Shown: in pieces, positions 7,876-16,852 of the stretch
Position numbering within the stretch: position 1 is the stretch's first letter
Layout of the letters: each line of letters begins with the position of its first letter
Origin: Merismopedia glauca CCAP 1448/3
GTDB lineage: Bacteria; Cyanobacteriota; Cyanobacteriia; Cyanobacteriales; CCAP-1448
Reading direction: 5' to 3'
DNA: 40,189 nucleotides
Assembly: GCF_003003775.1 (NCBI RefSeq)
Contig: NZ_PVWJ01000040.1
Span: forward strand, 1-40,189
Notes under the pieces: model-generated
Seen by the model: the letters and a program-made list of their open reading frames with translations, nothing else
The model's database searches: none
What the model was told of the DNA's origin: nothing
Made by a program: the position numbers and the translations under genes

Positions 7876-7911
7876 ATTTATAATGTATAAATCATATAAA
7901 TAGTTAATTGG
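7876..7911. repeat. 9-bp repeat array 4 (4 units), upstream of the RHH gene
   Basis: Units ATTTATAAT (7876), GTATAAATC (7885), ATATAAATA (7894) and GTTAATTGG (7903). The array ends 32 bp before the start codon of the ribbon-helix-helix gene, where it could control that promoter. Confidence 0.65.
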
Positions 7912-7943
7912 AATTAGACCTGACGGTGGCGTGGGAAAAATAG

Positions 7944-8330
7944 ATGGATACTAAAAAGATGAAAGGGGCACTCTCTAGCTCGATGTTGGCAGAAACGGAG
8001 GCAGTTCAAAACAAGAAAGTTACTGATACAACAGCCGACCGATTCGAGCAAGCTGAGGCATTCTTTGAGGACAATTTGCCAACGTTACCTAGTAGTAAGG
8101 CAGACTCAAAGACTCAAGTGAGAGATAGTTTCACCTTTCCCCTAGAAGACCACGAATTGATTGAGAAGATTATTAACCGATGCTTAAAGCAGGCTGTGAG
8201 CGTGAATAAAAGCGAGACGCTACGAGCCGCCCTGCGGTTACTCCACAGTCTTTCTGATGAGGAGCTAATCAAAGCCTTTTCGGGTATTGAGCGGATTAAG
8301 ACTGGAAGACCGCCGAAAGGTGGGGCATAA
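7944..8330 (+). CDS. Ribbon-helix-helix protein, probable ParA partner (centromere binder)
   Basis: A 128-aa protein with a flexible polar N-terminus (1-65) and a ribbon-helix-helix domain at about 66-115: a strand with alternating side chains (RDSFTFPL), a helix (LIEKIINRCLKQA), a short turn, and the second helix SVNKSETLRAALRLL. The C-terminus ends in KTGRPPKGG, an AT-hook-like motif. This matches small centromere-binding partners of short ParA proteins (ParG, Omega), which use their N-terminus to contact ParA and the RHH domain to bind arrays of short repeats. It diverges from parA across four such arrays. The AT-hook-like tail would suit AT-rich nonamers. Domain assignment is from sequence pattern; the partnership is inferred from context. 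Confidence 0.75.
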   Translation: MDTKKMKGALSSSMLAETEAVQNKKVTDTTADRFEQAEAFFEDNLPTLPSSKADSKTQVRDSFTFPLEDHELIEKIINRCLKQAVSVNKSETLRAALRLLHSLSDEELIKAFSGIERIKTGRPPKGGA

Positions 8331-8378
8331 AATCCCGCCTACTCAGTGCTAGCTGAGGGATTGGTCGTCGGAGCCGCG

Positions 8379-8687
8379 TTAGGAAGTGATATGGGAAGTA
8401 ATATGTTCGAGTAGCGTCTCGTTAATAACTGATTGATAGCCGACTCCACGCCTTTTAGCTTCAGCTTTTGCCCATTCAACTATCTTCGGGTGGAAGCAAA
8501 TATGAGTCGATTTGTATTTTTCCTCTTCCCTTTTGGGCGGTCTTCCTGCCTTTCTAGCTGGGTTATCCAATTGCGACTTATTCTTAGAGGGTCTTCCCCT
8601 TTTTTTGGCTACGCTTTCTGAATCGTTATTACCGTTAGAAGTCTTACTATCTTGTAATTCAAAGTAAATATCTTCTTGAACAGGCAT
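8379..8687 (-). CDS. Ribbon-helix-helix protein with two AT-hook-like motifs
   Basis: I start this 102-aa protein at ATG 8687 (MPVQEDIYFEL); the open frame extends further upstream, but that part does not look coding. Residues about 24-52 hold two AT-hook-like motifs, KKRGRPSKNK and RKAGRPPK, separated by a polar linker. Residues about 57-97 form a CopG/RHH-like unit: KSTHICFHPKIVEWAKAEAK, then GVGYQSVINETLLEHI, as in BrnA- or CopG-type repressors. It converges on the other RHH gene and diverges from the replication gene at 8912, so it may regulate replication. It could also be an orphan antitoxin, but no toxin gene adjoins it. The GRPxK motif shared with the neighbouring RHH protein suggests related DNA targets. 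Confidence 0.65.
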   Translation of the reverse strand: MPVQEDIYFELQDSKTSNGNNDSESVAKKRGRPSKNKSQLDNPARKAGRPPKREEEKYKSTHICFHPKIVEWAKAEAKRRGVGYQSVINETLLEHITSHITS

Positions 8688-8911
8688 TCTAAATTTATTA
8701 AATTTTGTGAAAATGTAGCTATTCGTCAGTTTAAGATGTACATTAAAATTGTGCCACAAAGAGCAAAGTCTTTTGAGTTGTGGCAGAGCCACTGACAGAC
8801 CAACGCAATTATGCGTCACCGCCAGTAGCCCCAAAAGCCTTACATCTTTAGGGTAGCATATTGGCTCATCGGCTGGCTCTCCTCTAGCTAAAAAAGGAGA
8901 GAAAATTTATA

Positions 8912-11113
8912 GTGACCCCAGCAGCCCATTTCCCCAAAGATGAACGGGGGAAGCGGTTCTGCCAGTTCTTCACCCATCGCCATAACTTCATCGAAGCCCA
9001 AGCGAACAAAAACAACCGACCGGACTGGAAGACCGTCACCGACTACCCCATCGAACATCGAAACCTGTGGCACAGATTCCAAGACCCACAGACCCTCATC
9101 GGAGTCAGCTTCGGCAGCAGCACCAACTATGCCCTGCTCGACATTGACATCAATAGTCCATACCATCCCCATACCAACGAAGCCGCCTTTAGAGAACTCC
9201 TCGGAGCCTACGAAGACGTAGGACTAAACGAATACATAGCCATTCAATCCTCCTGGAGCCGAGGCATCCACATCTACTTTCCCCTGCCCAAATTCGTCCC
9301 CACATATCACCTTGCCTGCCTGTTGCGCCTCACCGCCATCAATAGCGGTTTTCGAGTCAAAGATGGCGAACTAGAGATCTTCCCCAACACCAAAACCTAC
9401 AACCCTAAAAAACCCACCAACTACAAAGCCCACCGCCTCCCCTTACAACCAGAGAGCGGTTCCTTCCTGCTCGACGACGACCTACAGCCAGAAAGCGACA
9501 GCATCGAGAAATTCCTCGATCTAGCAGATATGGCATCCCTGGGACAGGACATAGAACTAATCGAAGGAGCAGCGATCTCCGCCTATCAAACCCGCAAGAG
9601 TAGATCCTTCGCCCCCTTGAGCATCAAAGCCGAAGAATTCGAGCGAGACTTGCTCGAACAACTAACAGACGGTTGGAGCGACTACGGACAAACCAACGAT
9701 CTCTTGAGAGTCATCGGCACCTACGGACGCATCTTCAAAAAAGTAGGGGACAGACCGCTATCCTTGCCCGAACTAACCGAATATATCGCCACCACAGCCC
9801 AAAAACTTCCCAATTACCGCAAATACTGCCGCCACCAGCACAACATCAACCAGCGAGCCGCAGACTGGGCTAGATGCGTCGCCAAATTCTACTACCCCTA
9901 CGGCAGCGAACCCAACCGAGAGGGTAGATTCCCCACCGTGCGCCCCAAAGTCGAGGTCGCGGGTCTGCCACCTGCGGGCAGACCTCCAGCGACCGTCCAA
10001 AAAGAGAACGTCGTCAACGGCTCACGCGCCCATCAAGCTGTAGAGCGGCTTCAAAGTGCCTACGACCATCTCATCGCCACCCTCGGCACGCTCCCCCAAA
10101 GAATCGAACAACTCAAAACCCTAATAATAGAAACCAGCCAGAAACTATTTGGCATCAGACCGAGCGATAGGACATTAAACAAGCATCGCTCCATCTGGCA
10201 CCCCCAGCATCAACCAACCCCTCCACAAGCGACTGATAACAGCCAACCAACAGCATCCGCATCCCATCACCTCACCAACCCAGAAAATCCAGAAGCCACC
10301 AGAGACGAAGAACAAAAAGAAAATCTACACAGAGAAGATCGCTCCCCCACACCCGTACCAGCGCCAAGCCTTGCGCCCCAATCCAACACACCACAAATTG
10401 AAACACACCAAAAAACCAGATCCACAAGCACTCCTGGCATCTGCCACACCCCCCTTGATGTAGTACGTAAATTAGCGTCCAATATTCCCACCTCCCAACC
10501 CATACCAGATAACAATTTCAGCCAATCTGCCACACCCCCCCTCTATATGAAGGTGGCGGAGGCTTTCTCACCCTCTGAATCCGCTTCTTCTCCTGGTGTA
10601 GTTGTTGTTAGCCCTAAAGCCATGCATCAACCAAACCAAATTGAAAGTCACAAAAACCAAAATCAAAATAACAACAACAATTCCAGACAGTTAGATAAGC
10701 CAAGTTTATCTGTGGAAACCGGACGCAAACCGCTAAAAACGGATAAGAGAAACTTATCTTATCTCCTGCATCCTCAGTTGTATCGCTCAGTTATAGAAGC
10801 AAGCAGCCGGATACTGTGCCAAACCATTGAGGTGATACAGCCACCTAGTCAACCACTCATAGAAGCAGAACCAAGCGCTCAAAGCACCAATCTCCAGAGC
10901 GACTTCCTGACATGGTACGGCAACGTCAGGAAGACAGACGATGGGGTACTCGACGTGCCTCATCGATACTTGCCGACAGATCGGAACAACCAGCCTTTGG
11001 TGAGAATTGGCAGACCAGATCCCTGGCTGAAAATACCATATACACTTTTGCCCTGGCGAGAGGCGATGGCAGAGTTCCCCCTTTTAGATCTAGCCCCAGA
11101 TCCCCCAGGCTAA
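8912..11113 (+). CDS. Primase-polymerase (AEP)-like plasmid replication protein
   Basis: A 733-aa protein beginning with GTG 8912, preceded by a good Shine-Dalgarno (AAAGGAGA). Residues about 65-165 carry the three hallmarks of archaeo-eukaryotic primase-type domains: LLDIDIN with Asp77 and Asp79, SSWSRGIHIYF with His120, and GELEIFP with Glu155. Such proteins initiate or prime replication on many plasmids. Residues 230-330 form a helical extension, and about 375-435 contain a further helical, possibly DNA-binding, unit. Residues about 440-640 are Pro/Ser/Gln/Asn-rich and presumably disordered. The last 40 residues are again ordered-looking. Replication function is inferred from this domain and from the neighbouring partition and mobilisation genes. 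No helicase motif is present. Confidence 0.7.
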   Translation: MTPAAHFPKDERGKRFCQFFTHRHNFIEAQANKNNRPDWKTVTDYPIEHRNLWHRFQDPQTLIGVSFGSSTNYALLDIDINSPYHPHTNEAAFRELLGAYEDVGLNEYIAIQSSWSRGIHIYFPLPKFVPTYHLACLLRLTAINSGFRVKDGELEIFPNTKTYNPKKPTNYKAHRLPLQPESGSFLLDDDLQPESDSIEKFLDLADMASLGQDIELIEGAAISAYQTRKSRSFAPLSIKAEEFERDLLEQLTDGWSDYGQTNDLLRVIGTYGRIFKKVGDRPLSLPELTEYIATTAQKLPNYRKYCRHQHNINQRAADWARCVAKFYYPYGSEPNREGRFPTVRPKVEVAGLPPAGRPPATVQKENVVNGSRAHQAVERLQSAYDHLIATLGTLPQRIEQLKTLIIETSQKLFGIRPSDRTLNKHRSIWHPQHQPTPPQATDNSQPTASASHHLTNPENPEATRDEEQKENLHREDRSPTPVPAPSLAPQSNTPQIETHQKTRSTSTPGICHTPLDVVRKLASNIPTSQPIPDNNFSQSATPPLYMKVAEAFSPSESASSPGVVVVSPKAMHQPNQIESHKNQNQNNNNNSRQLDKPSLSVETGRKPLKTDKRNLSYLLHPQLYRSVIEASSRILCQTIEVIQPPSQPLIEAEPSAQSTNLQSDFLTWYGNVRKTDDGVLDVPHRYLPTDRNNQPLVRIGRPDPWLKIPYTLLPWREAMAEFPLLDLAPDPPG

Positions 11114-11396
11114 TCGAATTTCAGTTGGATAGAACAAGTTATCTAGTCGGAGAGTAACTCAGCTAATCAATAACTTGTTATACTCATTTGCAAATCGCTC
11201 TAATTTTCTCAAAAGGAAAAAGAAGAAATAGCGAAAAAAAGCCCCCAAAAATGGAGAATAATTCCCCTATTAGATAAATATTGCGCTAGTGTTCCGCAAT
11301 TTTCTTCCCTTTTAATCTTGATGCTATTTGGTTGAACTCGAAATTAAAACGAATTGACGGTGGATGTATTCACTATAGAGGCGATCTTAAATTCAA

Positions 11397-14300
11397 GTGA
11401 ACACAAAGAAGCAAAAACGTCAGCGTGGTGTCCTTCTCACCCATGAAGGTTTGCAAAAAATTCAAAATGCCAGACTTGAATTGGAATTACAGGAAAATTA
11501 TGGAAAAAGGTTTACTTTTGAACAATTGAGTGCGCGGACTGAAGCAGATATTAATACACTTAAAAAAGTGTTAGATGGCAAACAAAAGGTTGATAAGCGA
11601 ACACTTGAACGTATATTCATAGCTTTTAATTTAGAACTGACTGAAAGTTGCTATTCAAACTCAATTCTGAATCATCGCCTAGACTTAGGAGAAGCCATTT
11701 GTACCTCAGCTTTTTATGGGCGTACCCAACAATTGACTTTGCTAGAACAATTGCTCTGTCAAGAACGCTGTCGATTAGTTGCAGTATTGGGTATGGGGGG
11801 AATTGGTAAAACTTCTCTGTCTGTAAAGCTGGCAGAGCAAGTTAAAGATCGATTTGAATATGTTATATGGCGAAGTCTTCGAGAAGCTCCACCTTTTAAA
11901 GTTATAGTAGCTAACCTGATCCAATTTCTATCTGACGACGAAAACCAAGAAATCAATTTGCCAGAAAGTGTCAGCGAAACAGTCTCGCTACTGATTGATT
12001 TTCTCAGAAATCATCGTTGTTTAGTGATACTTGATAATCTGGAGTCAATTTTATTGAGTGGTTCTCGGTCTGGAAAATATCGAGAGGGATATGAAGATTA
12101 TGGTGATCTGATCGGACGGGTAGGAGAGGTAACTCACCAAAGCTGTTTATTGCTAACAAGTCGGGAAAAGCCTAAAGAAGTAGCATCATTGGAAGGAGAA
12201 GCCTTATCCATTCGCTCAATTAGACTAGATGGTCTTTTGGATTTTGACTGTCACGAAATTTTAAAAGTCAAGGGATTATCTGGAACCAAAGATGAATGCA
12301 AAGCAATTATTGAGCGATATGCAGGTAATCCACTAGCTTTGAAGATAGTCGCTACAACAATCAAAGATGTTTTTGATGGCAATGTTACTGAATTTTTGCG
12401 ACAAGACACCGTTGTTTTTGGTGACATGCGCGATATTTTATCACAACAGTTTGAGCGCTTGTCAGATTTAGAAAAAGACATAATATACTGGCTGGCAATT
12501 AATCGCGAGCCAATTGGGATATCAGAATTACAAGACGATATTGTTTCATCAATACCAATAGCTAATTTACTAGAAGCTGTCGAATCTCTCGTTAGGCGAT
12601 CGCTGATTGAGAAAACAGCATCTCTTTTTACACTACAACCTGTAGTTATGGAGTATGTGACGAATCGATTGATAGAGCAAGTTTGTGAAGAGATTGTTAC
12701 TGAAAATATAGATTTGTTCAGATGCCATGCTTTGCTGAAGGCAACAGGGAAGGACTATGTGAGGGATATTCAAGTTCGCTTGATTATTCAACCAGTTATA
12801 GATGGGCTGCTTGCTGTTTTGAGAAGTAAAAGAAACCTGGAAAACCAGCTAAATCAAATTTTAGCCAGCTTACGAGACACATTACTGCTAGGACAAAGTT
12901 ACACAGCAGGGAATATTCTTAATTTGTTTTGTCATCTGGAAACAGATTTAACCGGCTACGATTTTTCTTCTCTGAGTGTTTGGCAAGCAGACTTGCGGAA
13001 TGTGAAATTACACGATGTTAATTTCCAAAATGCAGATTTAGCTAAATCTAGTTTTGCGGAAACTTTCGGTGGTGTTGTATCAGTAGCCTTTAGTCCTGAT
13101 GGTAAACTTTTGGCTACAGGTGATACTAACAGTGAGATTCGGTTACGGCAAGTTACTGATGGGAAACAAATTCTCACTTGTAAGGGTCATAATAGCTGGG
13201 TTCTATCGCTGGCTTTTCATCCTAATGGCGTGATTTTCAGCAGTAGTAGTGCAGATGCCACCATCAAACTATGGGATGTGCAAACAGGTCAATGTCTGCA
13301 AACTTTACAAGGACATGATAATGAGGTTTGGTCAGTCGCCTTTAGCCCGAATGGGAAGCTACTGGCTAGTGGCAGTGACGATCGCACTATTAAGTTATGG
13401 AATATTAGCACTGGTGAATGCCTTAGAACGTTCCAGGGACACGTAAGTTGGGTACACTCGGTTGCTTTTACTCTAGATGGACAGAGCTTGATTAGTGGTA
13501 GTGACGACGAGACTATTAGGCTATGGAATATTAGTACTGGTGAATGTGTCAAAACTTTTCAAGGACATAGCGATGGGATAAGGTCAATTGCTATCAGCCC
13601 AGATGGTCGGATGTTGGCAAGCAGTAGTGAAGACCAAAGTGTTAAGTTATGGAATATTAGTACTGGTAAATGCCTCAAAACTTTACAGGGACATTCCAAT
13701 GAAATATATTCGGTTGCGTTTCACCCACAGGGCGATCTTTTAGCAAGTGTTAGTCACGACCAAAGTGTTAAGTTATGGAATATTAGTACTGGCGAATGCC
13801 TCAGAACTTTTCAGGGACATTCAAGTTGGGTGTATTCAGTTGCTTTTAGCCCACAAGGGGATCTCCTAGCTAGTGGCAGTTACGATCAGACGGTAAGGCT
13901 ATGGAATATCACTACGGGGCAATGCCTGAGAAAATTCCAAGGCTATACTAGTCAATTACTTTCAGTTGCTTTTAGTCCGGATCGTCAAATATTGGTTAGC
14001 GGCAGTCATGACTCTTTAGTAAGGTTGTGGAATCTTGAAACCGATCGAGTTTTGAGAACTATCCAAGGACATCTAGCAGCAGTTTGGTCAGTCACCTTTA
14101 GTCCTGACGGTCAAACTCTGGCAAGCGGTAGTGAAGATCGAACAGTGAGGTTGTGGGATGCAAACACGGGTCAGTGCCTGCAAATTTTTCGGGGACATCA
14201 TGCTTTAGTTTGGTCAGTCGCCTTTAGTCCCGATGGTCAAGTTCTGGCAAGCAGCAGCGAAGATAGAACAGTAAGGTTGTGGGATATTAAAACTGGTCAA

Positions 14301-14915
14301 GTCGTAAGAATTCTTCAAGAACATCTAGGGGCAGTTTGGTCAATCGCCTTTAGTCCCGACGGTCAAACTCTGGCTAGTGGGAGTCACGACCAAACTGTAA
14401 AGTTATGGGATTTGGGTACCGGTCAATGCAAAAACACATTGGTGGGTCATAAGTCTTGGGTTTGGTCGGTTGCCTTCAGTCCAGATGGGAAACTACTAGC
14501 AACTACCAGCCCTGATAGAACAATAAGATTATGGAGTATTGATAGAAATGAATGCCTGAAAGTTTTAGAGATAAATGGTTGGTTACAGTTAGTAGTTTTT
14601 AGTCCAGACGGTAATATTCTAGGAGGTTGCAGTCGAGATTTAACTATTCAGTTATGGGATGTTAATAAAAATCGATGCTTCAAAGCTTTGCAGGGTCATA
14701 CAGGTAGGATTTGGTCGCTTACTTTTAACCGTGATAGTCGAACTTTGGTTACCTGTGGTGAAGATGAGACAATTAAGCAGTGGGATATTGAAACAGGCAA
14801 GTGCTTAAAAACTCTTAGAGCAGAGAAGCCTTATGAACGTATGAATATTAGGGAAGTTACAGGTTTAAATACAAGTACTATTGCTACGTTAAAAGCATTA
14901 GGAGCCTTTGAATGA
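11397..14915 (+). CDS. STAND ATPase: HTH-like N-terminus, NB-ARC, 14 WD40 repeats
   Basis: A 1172-aa signal-transduction ATPase. Residues 1-85 form a helical N-terminal domain resembling an HTH (RGVLLTHEGLQKIQNARLE, then ADINTLKKVLDGKQKV). The NB-ARC/NACHT-type ATPase follows, with the P-loop GMGGIGKTSLS near residue 140, a Walker B-like LVILDN, and the GNPLALK (GxP) motif near 310. A short pentapeptide-like stretch (LSVWQADLRNVKLHDVNFQN) precedes 14 WD40 repeats of about 42 residues, enough for two seven-bladed propellers, typically ending in KLWNISTGECL or RLWDxxTGQCL. The C-terminal tail PYERMNIREVTGLN is typical of cyanobacterial members. No effector nuclease, protease or TIR domain is visible. 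The start is GTG with no clear Shine-Dalgarno. Family members act as sensors or scaffolds; the ligand is unknown. Confidence 0.9.
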   Translation: MNTKKQKRQRGVLLTHEGLQKIQNARLELELQENYGKRFTFEQLSARTEADINTLKKVLDGKQKVDKRTLERIFIAFNLELTESCYSNSILNHRLDLGEAICTSAFYGRTQQLTLLEQLLCQERCRLVAVLGMGGIGKTSLSVKLAEQVKDRFEYVIWRSLREAPPFKVIVANLIQFLSDDENQEINLPESVSETVSLLIDFLRNHRCLVILDNLESILLSGSRSGKYREGYEDYGDLIGRVGEVTHQSCLLLTSREKPKEVASLEGEALSIRSIRLDGLLDFDCHEILKVKGLSGTKDECKAIIERYAGNPLALKIVATTIKDVFDGNVTEFLRQDTVVFGDMRDILSQQFERLSDLEKDIIYWLAINREPIGISELQDDIVSSIPIANLLEAVESLVRRSLIEKTASLFTLQPVVMEYVTNRLIEQVCEEIVTENIDLFRCHALLKATGKDYVRDIQVRLIIQPVIDGLLAVLRSKRNLENQLNQILASLRDTLLLGQSYTAGNILNLFCHLETDLTGYDFSSLSVWQADLRNVKLHDVNFQNADLAKSSFAETFGGVVSVAFSPDGKLLATGDTNSEIRLRQVTDGKQILTCKGHNSWVLSLAFHPNGVIFSSSSADATIKLWDVQTGQCLQTLQGHDNEVWSVAFSPNGKLLASGSDDRTIKLWNISTGECLRTFQGHVSWVHSVAFTLDGQSLISGSDDETIRLWNISTGECVKTFQGHSDGIRSIAISPDGRMLASSSEDQSVKLWNISTGKCLKTLQGHSNEIYSVAFHPQGDLLASVSHDQSVKLWNISTGECLRTFQGHSSWVYSVAFSPQGDLLASGSYDQTVRLWNITTGQCLRKFQGYTSQLLSVAFSPDRQILVSGSHDSLVRLWNLETDRVLRTIQGHLAAVWSVTFSPDGQTLASGSEDRTVRLWDANTGQCLQIFRGHHALVWSVAFSPDGQVLASSSEDRTVRLWDIKTGQVVRILQEHLGAVWSIAFSPDGQTLASGSHDQTVKLWDLGTGQCKNTLVGHKSWVWSVAFSPDGKLLATTSPDRTIRLWSIDRNECLKVLEINGWLQLVVFSPDGNILGGCSRDLTIQLWDVNKNRCFKALQGHTGRIWSLTFNRDSRTLVTCGEDETIKQWDIETGKCLKTLRAEKPYERMNIREVTGLNTSTIATLKALGAFE

Positions 14916-14933
14916 AATATATCGATAAAAAAC

Positions 14934-14963
14934 GGTTTGTTAACGCAGTTTCGTTAACAAACC
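14934..14963 (-). terminator. Intrinsic terminator for the leftward secreted-protein gene
   Basis: A perfect 12-bp stem, GGTTTGTTAACG at 14934-14945 and CGTTAACAAACC at 14952-14963, with a 6-base loop. Read on the minus strand it is followed by GTTTTTTATC, a classical U-tract. It lies between convergent genes, 172 nt past the stop of the gene at 15136 and just after the WD40 gene. Confidence 0.7.
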
Positions 14964-15135
14964 ATATAATGTCAGATTTACATAGATCGTTTTGAGTCTC
15001 AACTGACCTTTTCTGGCTTATATTCTGAGATGAATTTAACATTCGATCTCTGAAACAACGAAAATTCGTTAGAGCGATCGCCTCGCGGTGGCGCGCCAGC
15101 TTCGCTAAGGTGTCGAAGGTGGGATATAAAGCACT

Positions 15136-15582
15136 CTAAAAGCAGCACCTCGATATTAAAAACTCTCTCCGGTTAAACTCACGATCTAAAATGCTGTCTA
15201 AGTCAAGTCCATCGGTACTTAGAACCTCAATATCTTTCTCAATCAATGTGCTATCAAAATGTTGAATCAAAGGCTCCTGAAAAATATCCGTAGTTGTGGT
15301 TGTACTTAAACCTTGGTTCTTAGAAGTAAAATGATATTCAGAACCAAAAGGAGATGAAGTAACTTCACCTTGATGTAACTGGGTGATGTTAATCTTAGCC
15401 GCATTACTTTCAAGTAAAAAAGCATCTGCATCAGTTTGAGATGACGTATTGAGTGCTAGCTTATCTACAGAATTTCTCGTCTCGTCTGATTTTGCATGGG
15501 CTGGTGGTAATAATTCAGCACCAATCAAGACATTTACCAACAAAGTAGAAGCAATGTAAATATGTAATTTGTTCTGTGACAT
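15136..15582 (-). CDS. Small secreted protein of unknown function
   Basis: A 148-aa protein with a clear Sec signal peptide: positive start (MSQNKLHIY), hydrophobic core about residues 8-22, and a probable cleavage site after PAHA (about residue 30). The mature part of about 118 aa is polar and acidic, rich in Ser, Thr, Asp and Glu. It ends in an unusual tail, FNRREFLISRCCF, with two adjacent Cys near the C-terminus. A Shine-Dalgarno (GAGGG) precedes ATG 15582. It follows the heme-oxygenase-like gene on the same strand after 131 nt and ends before a strong terminator. I recognise no family. Its position suggests co-regulation with the enzyme and the AraC regulator, and a precursor-peptide role is possible but speculative. 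Confidence 0.6.
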   Translation of the reverse strand: MSQNKLHIYIASTLLVNVLIGAELLPPAHAKSDETRNSVDKLALNTSSQTDADAFLLESNAAKINITQLHQGEVTSSPFGSEYHFTSKNQGLSTTTTTDIFQEPLIQHFDSTLIEKDIEVLSTDGLDLDSILDREFNRREFLISRCCF

Positions 15583-15713
15583 GAGTAATACCCTCAGTTA
15601 AAATGTTAAGAAACGTTTGTGCAAGATACCTACAGTATCCTTATCCTTCCGATTATTTTGGACTTGGACACTAAGGTTAGAGAGCTTTAAAAAGACTCTC
15701 CTCAATTCTTGGA

Positions 15714-16733
15714 CTATGGTGTGAGAGAATAAATCTCTTCTCTGGCTTTACGTGATTCTAGTGGTATTAGTAGATGTTGCAGTTCTTCTTCTGAAATAAA
15801 CTCTTCTTCAGATGATTGGAAGTATAGCAATGCTGTTTCGTAACAGGTCTTAGCTACACAAGCGCGCTCTTGAGGAGTCAGCCTTACAATCATTTGAAAT
15901 GTTCCCTCTAGATGTCCCACATCAGCCCCAAGACTACTATGTGTACGCAGACATCGGGTAGCACGGATACCTGGTGGCAGGAGAGCTTCAATTGACTGGA
16001 TATGCTTTTCTTTGATACCTGTTGCTATACGCTCCATTGCATAGGAATAGCCGACGCAACCGATAGGGTCAGTAGCTCGGACGCTCTGAGTCAAGTAATT
16101 CACTAAAGCTACTGCATTAGCAGGAATAACAAGTGCTTCCACAACAGCTTCGGCTTTGTATCCCATTGATTGGATGTCGCGCAAAGCAAGTCTATCGTGT
16201 CCTAGTTCCTCTATGGCTTTTTGTACTGCCCACTGCGATAAAGTTTGACAACCCATCTGTTGAAAACGCTGAGCCGCTTCTTTGATCAGTGGCGGGTAAG
16301 AGTGAGTTAAATGGTAAGCTCCTACCAGTTGCCATACCCATTGTGCAGGAGTAAAGGTAGGTGATTTAAGGCTGGCTGATGCAGCATTTTTAGCCGCTGC
16401 GATCGCCCCATCGAGCAGTTTCCGAGTAGTTGCTATGCTGCCTTGACCACCTATGGTTTCAAGAAAGCAATCGTTACTTTCCCCAAGAATAGATTGATGT
16501 AGCCAAGTACGGTCAGCAGTCGCCACCAAGATTTTTTCAGGCGTAATACGCGCCCACTCGATCTCCGTTACTGGTGCAACTTGCTGAGTTGTACTTAATG
16601 GTGTACTGTCGCATTTATCCGATTCTGGCTTGTGGTAGATATTTGCAACAGGCAAGGCAGGAAAGAACCACAAAGACGGGAAAGTAACAAAAGATTCTAT
16701 TTGCTGCTCAATATAATTTGACGGTTTAAGCAT
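15714..16733 (-). CDS. Heme-oxygenase-like metalloenzyme (HDO/TenA-type fold)
   Basis: A 339-aa protein whose central and C-terminal helices resemble heme-oxygenase-fold iron enzymes. Candidate metal ligands or signature positions are GAYHLTHSYP (His141, His144), IEELGHDRLALRD (Glu175, Glu176, His179), YAMER (Glu234) and HSSLGADVGHLE (His265, Asp271, His274, Glu276). The N-terminal 100 residues are divergent. Characterised diiron members oxidise fatty acids, amino acids or guanidines; TenA-like ones do not need metal. The substrate here is unknown. The gene lies 119 nt downstream of the AraC regulator, with AAGGATA before its ATG, and upstream of a secreted small protein, so the three may form one regulated unit. 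The fold is inferred from these motifs, and the assignment to an oxidase rather than a TenA-like hydrolase is uncertain. Confidence 0.6.
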   Translation of the reverse strand: MLKPSNYIEQQIESFVTFPSLWFFPALPVANIYHKPESDKCDSTPLSTTQQVAPVTEIEWARITPEKILVATADRTWLHQSILGESNDCFLETIGGQGSIATTRKLLDGAIAAAKNAASASLKSPTFTPAQWVWQLVGAYHLTHSYPPLIKEAAQRFQQMGCQTLSQWAVQKAIEELGHDRLALRDIQSMGYKAEAVVEALVIPANAVALVNYLTQSVRATDPIGCVGYSYAMERIATGIKEKHIQSIEALLPPGIRATRCLRTHSSLGADVGHLEGTFQMIVRLTPQERACVAKTCYETALLYFQSSEEEFISEEELQHLLIPLESRKAREEIYSLTP

Positions 16734-16852
16734 TTTACTGTTTGTATCCTTACAAGACTGGTTGTTGATTGGTTATGGCAAATCCAGACTTAAGCTCTCG
16801 TTTTGCCATAACTTTAATGACAGAGCTTGATGGCAATGATTTAGGATAATTT

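Noticed and set aside
7399-7911. CRISPR array
   Set aside because: Units are 9 bp, contiguous and degenerate, with no unique spacers and no cas genes in the window.
8330-8379. Terminator between the two convergent RHH genes
   Set aside because: CTCAG/CTGAG with an outer AATCC/GGATT pairing is present, but stems are short, interrupted and lack a T-run.
8379-8834. Full 151-aa reading of the AT-hook RHH gene
   Set aside because: The first 49 residues are not protein-like; the RHH and AT-hook parts begin after ATG 8687.
15680-15700. Hairpin GAGAGCTTT / AAAGACTCTC after the heme-oxygenase-like gene
   Set aside because: One bulge, short stem and no T-run on the minus strand; too weak to call a terminator.
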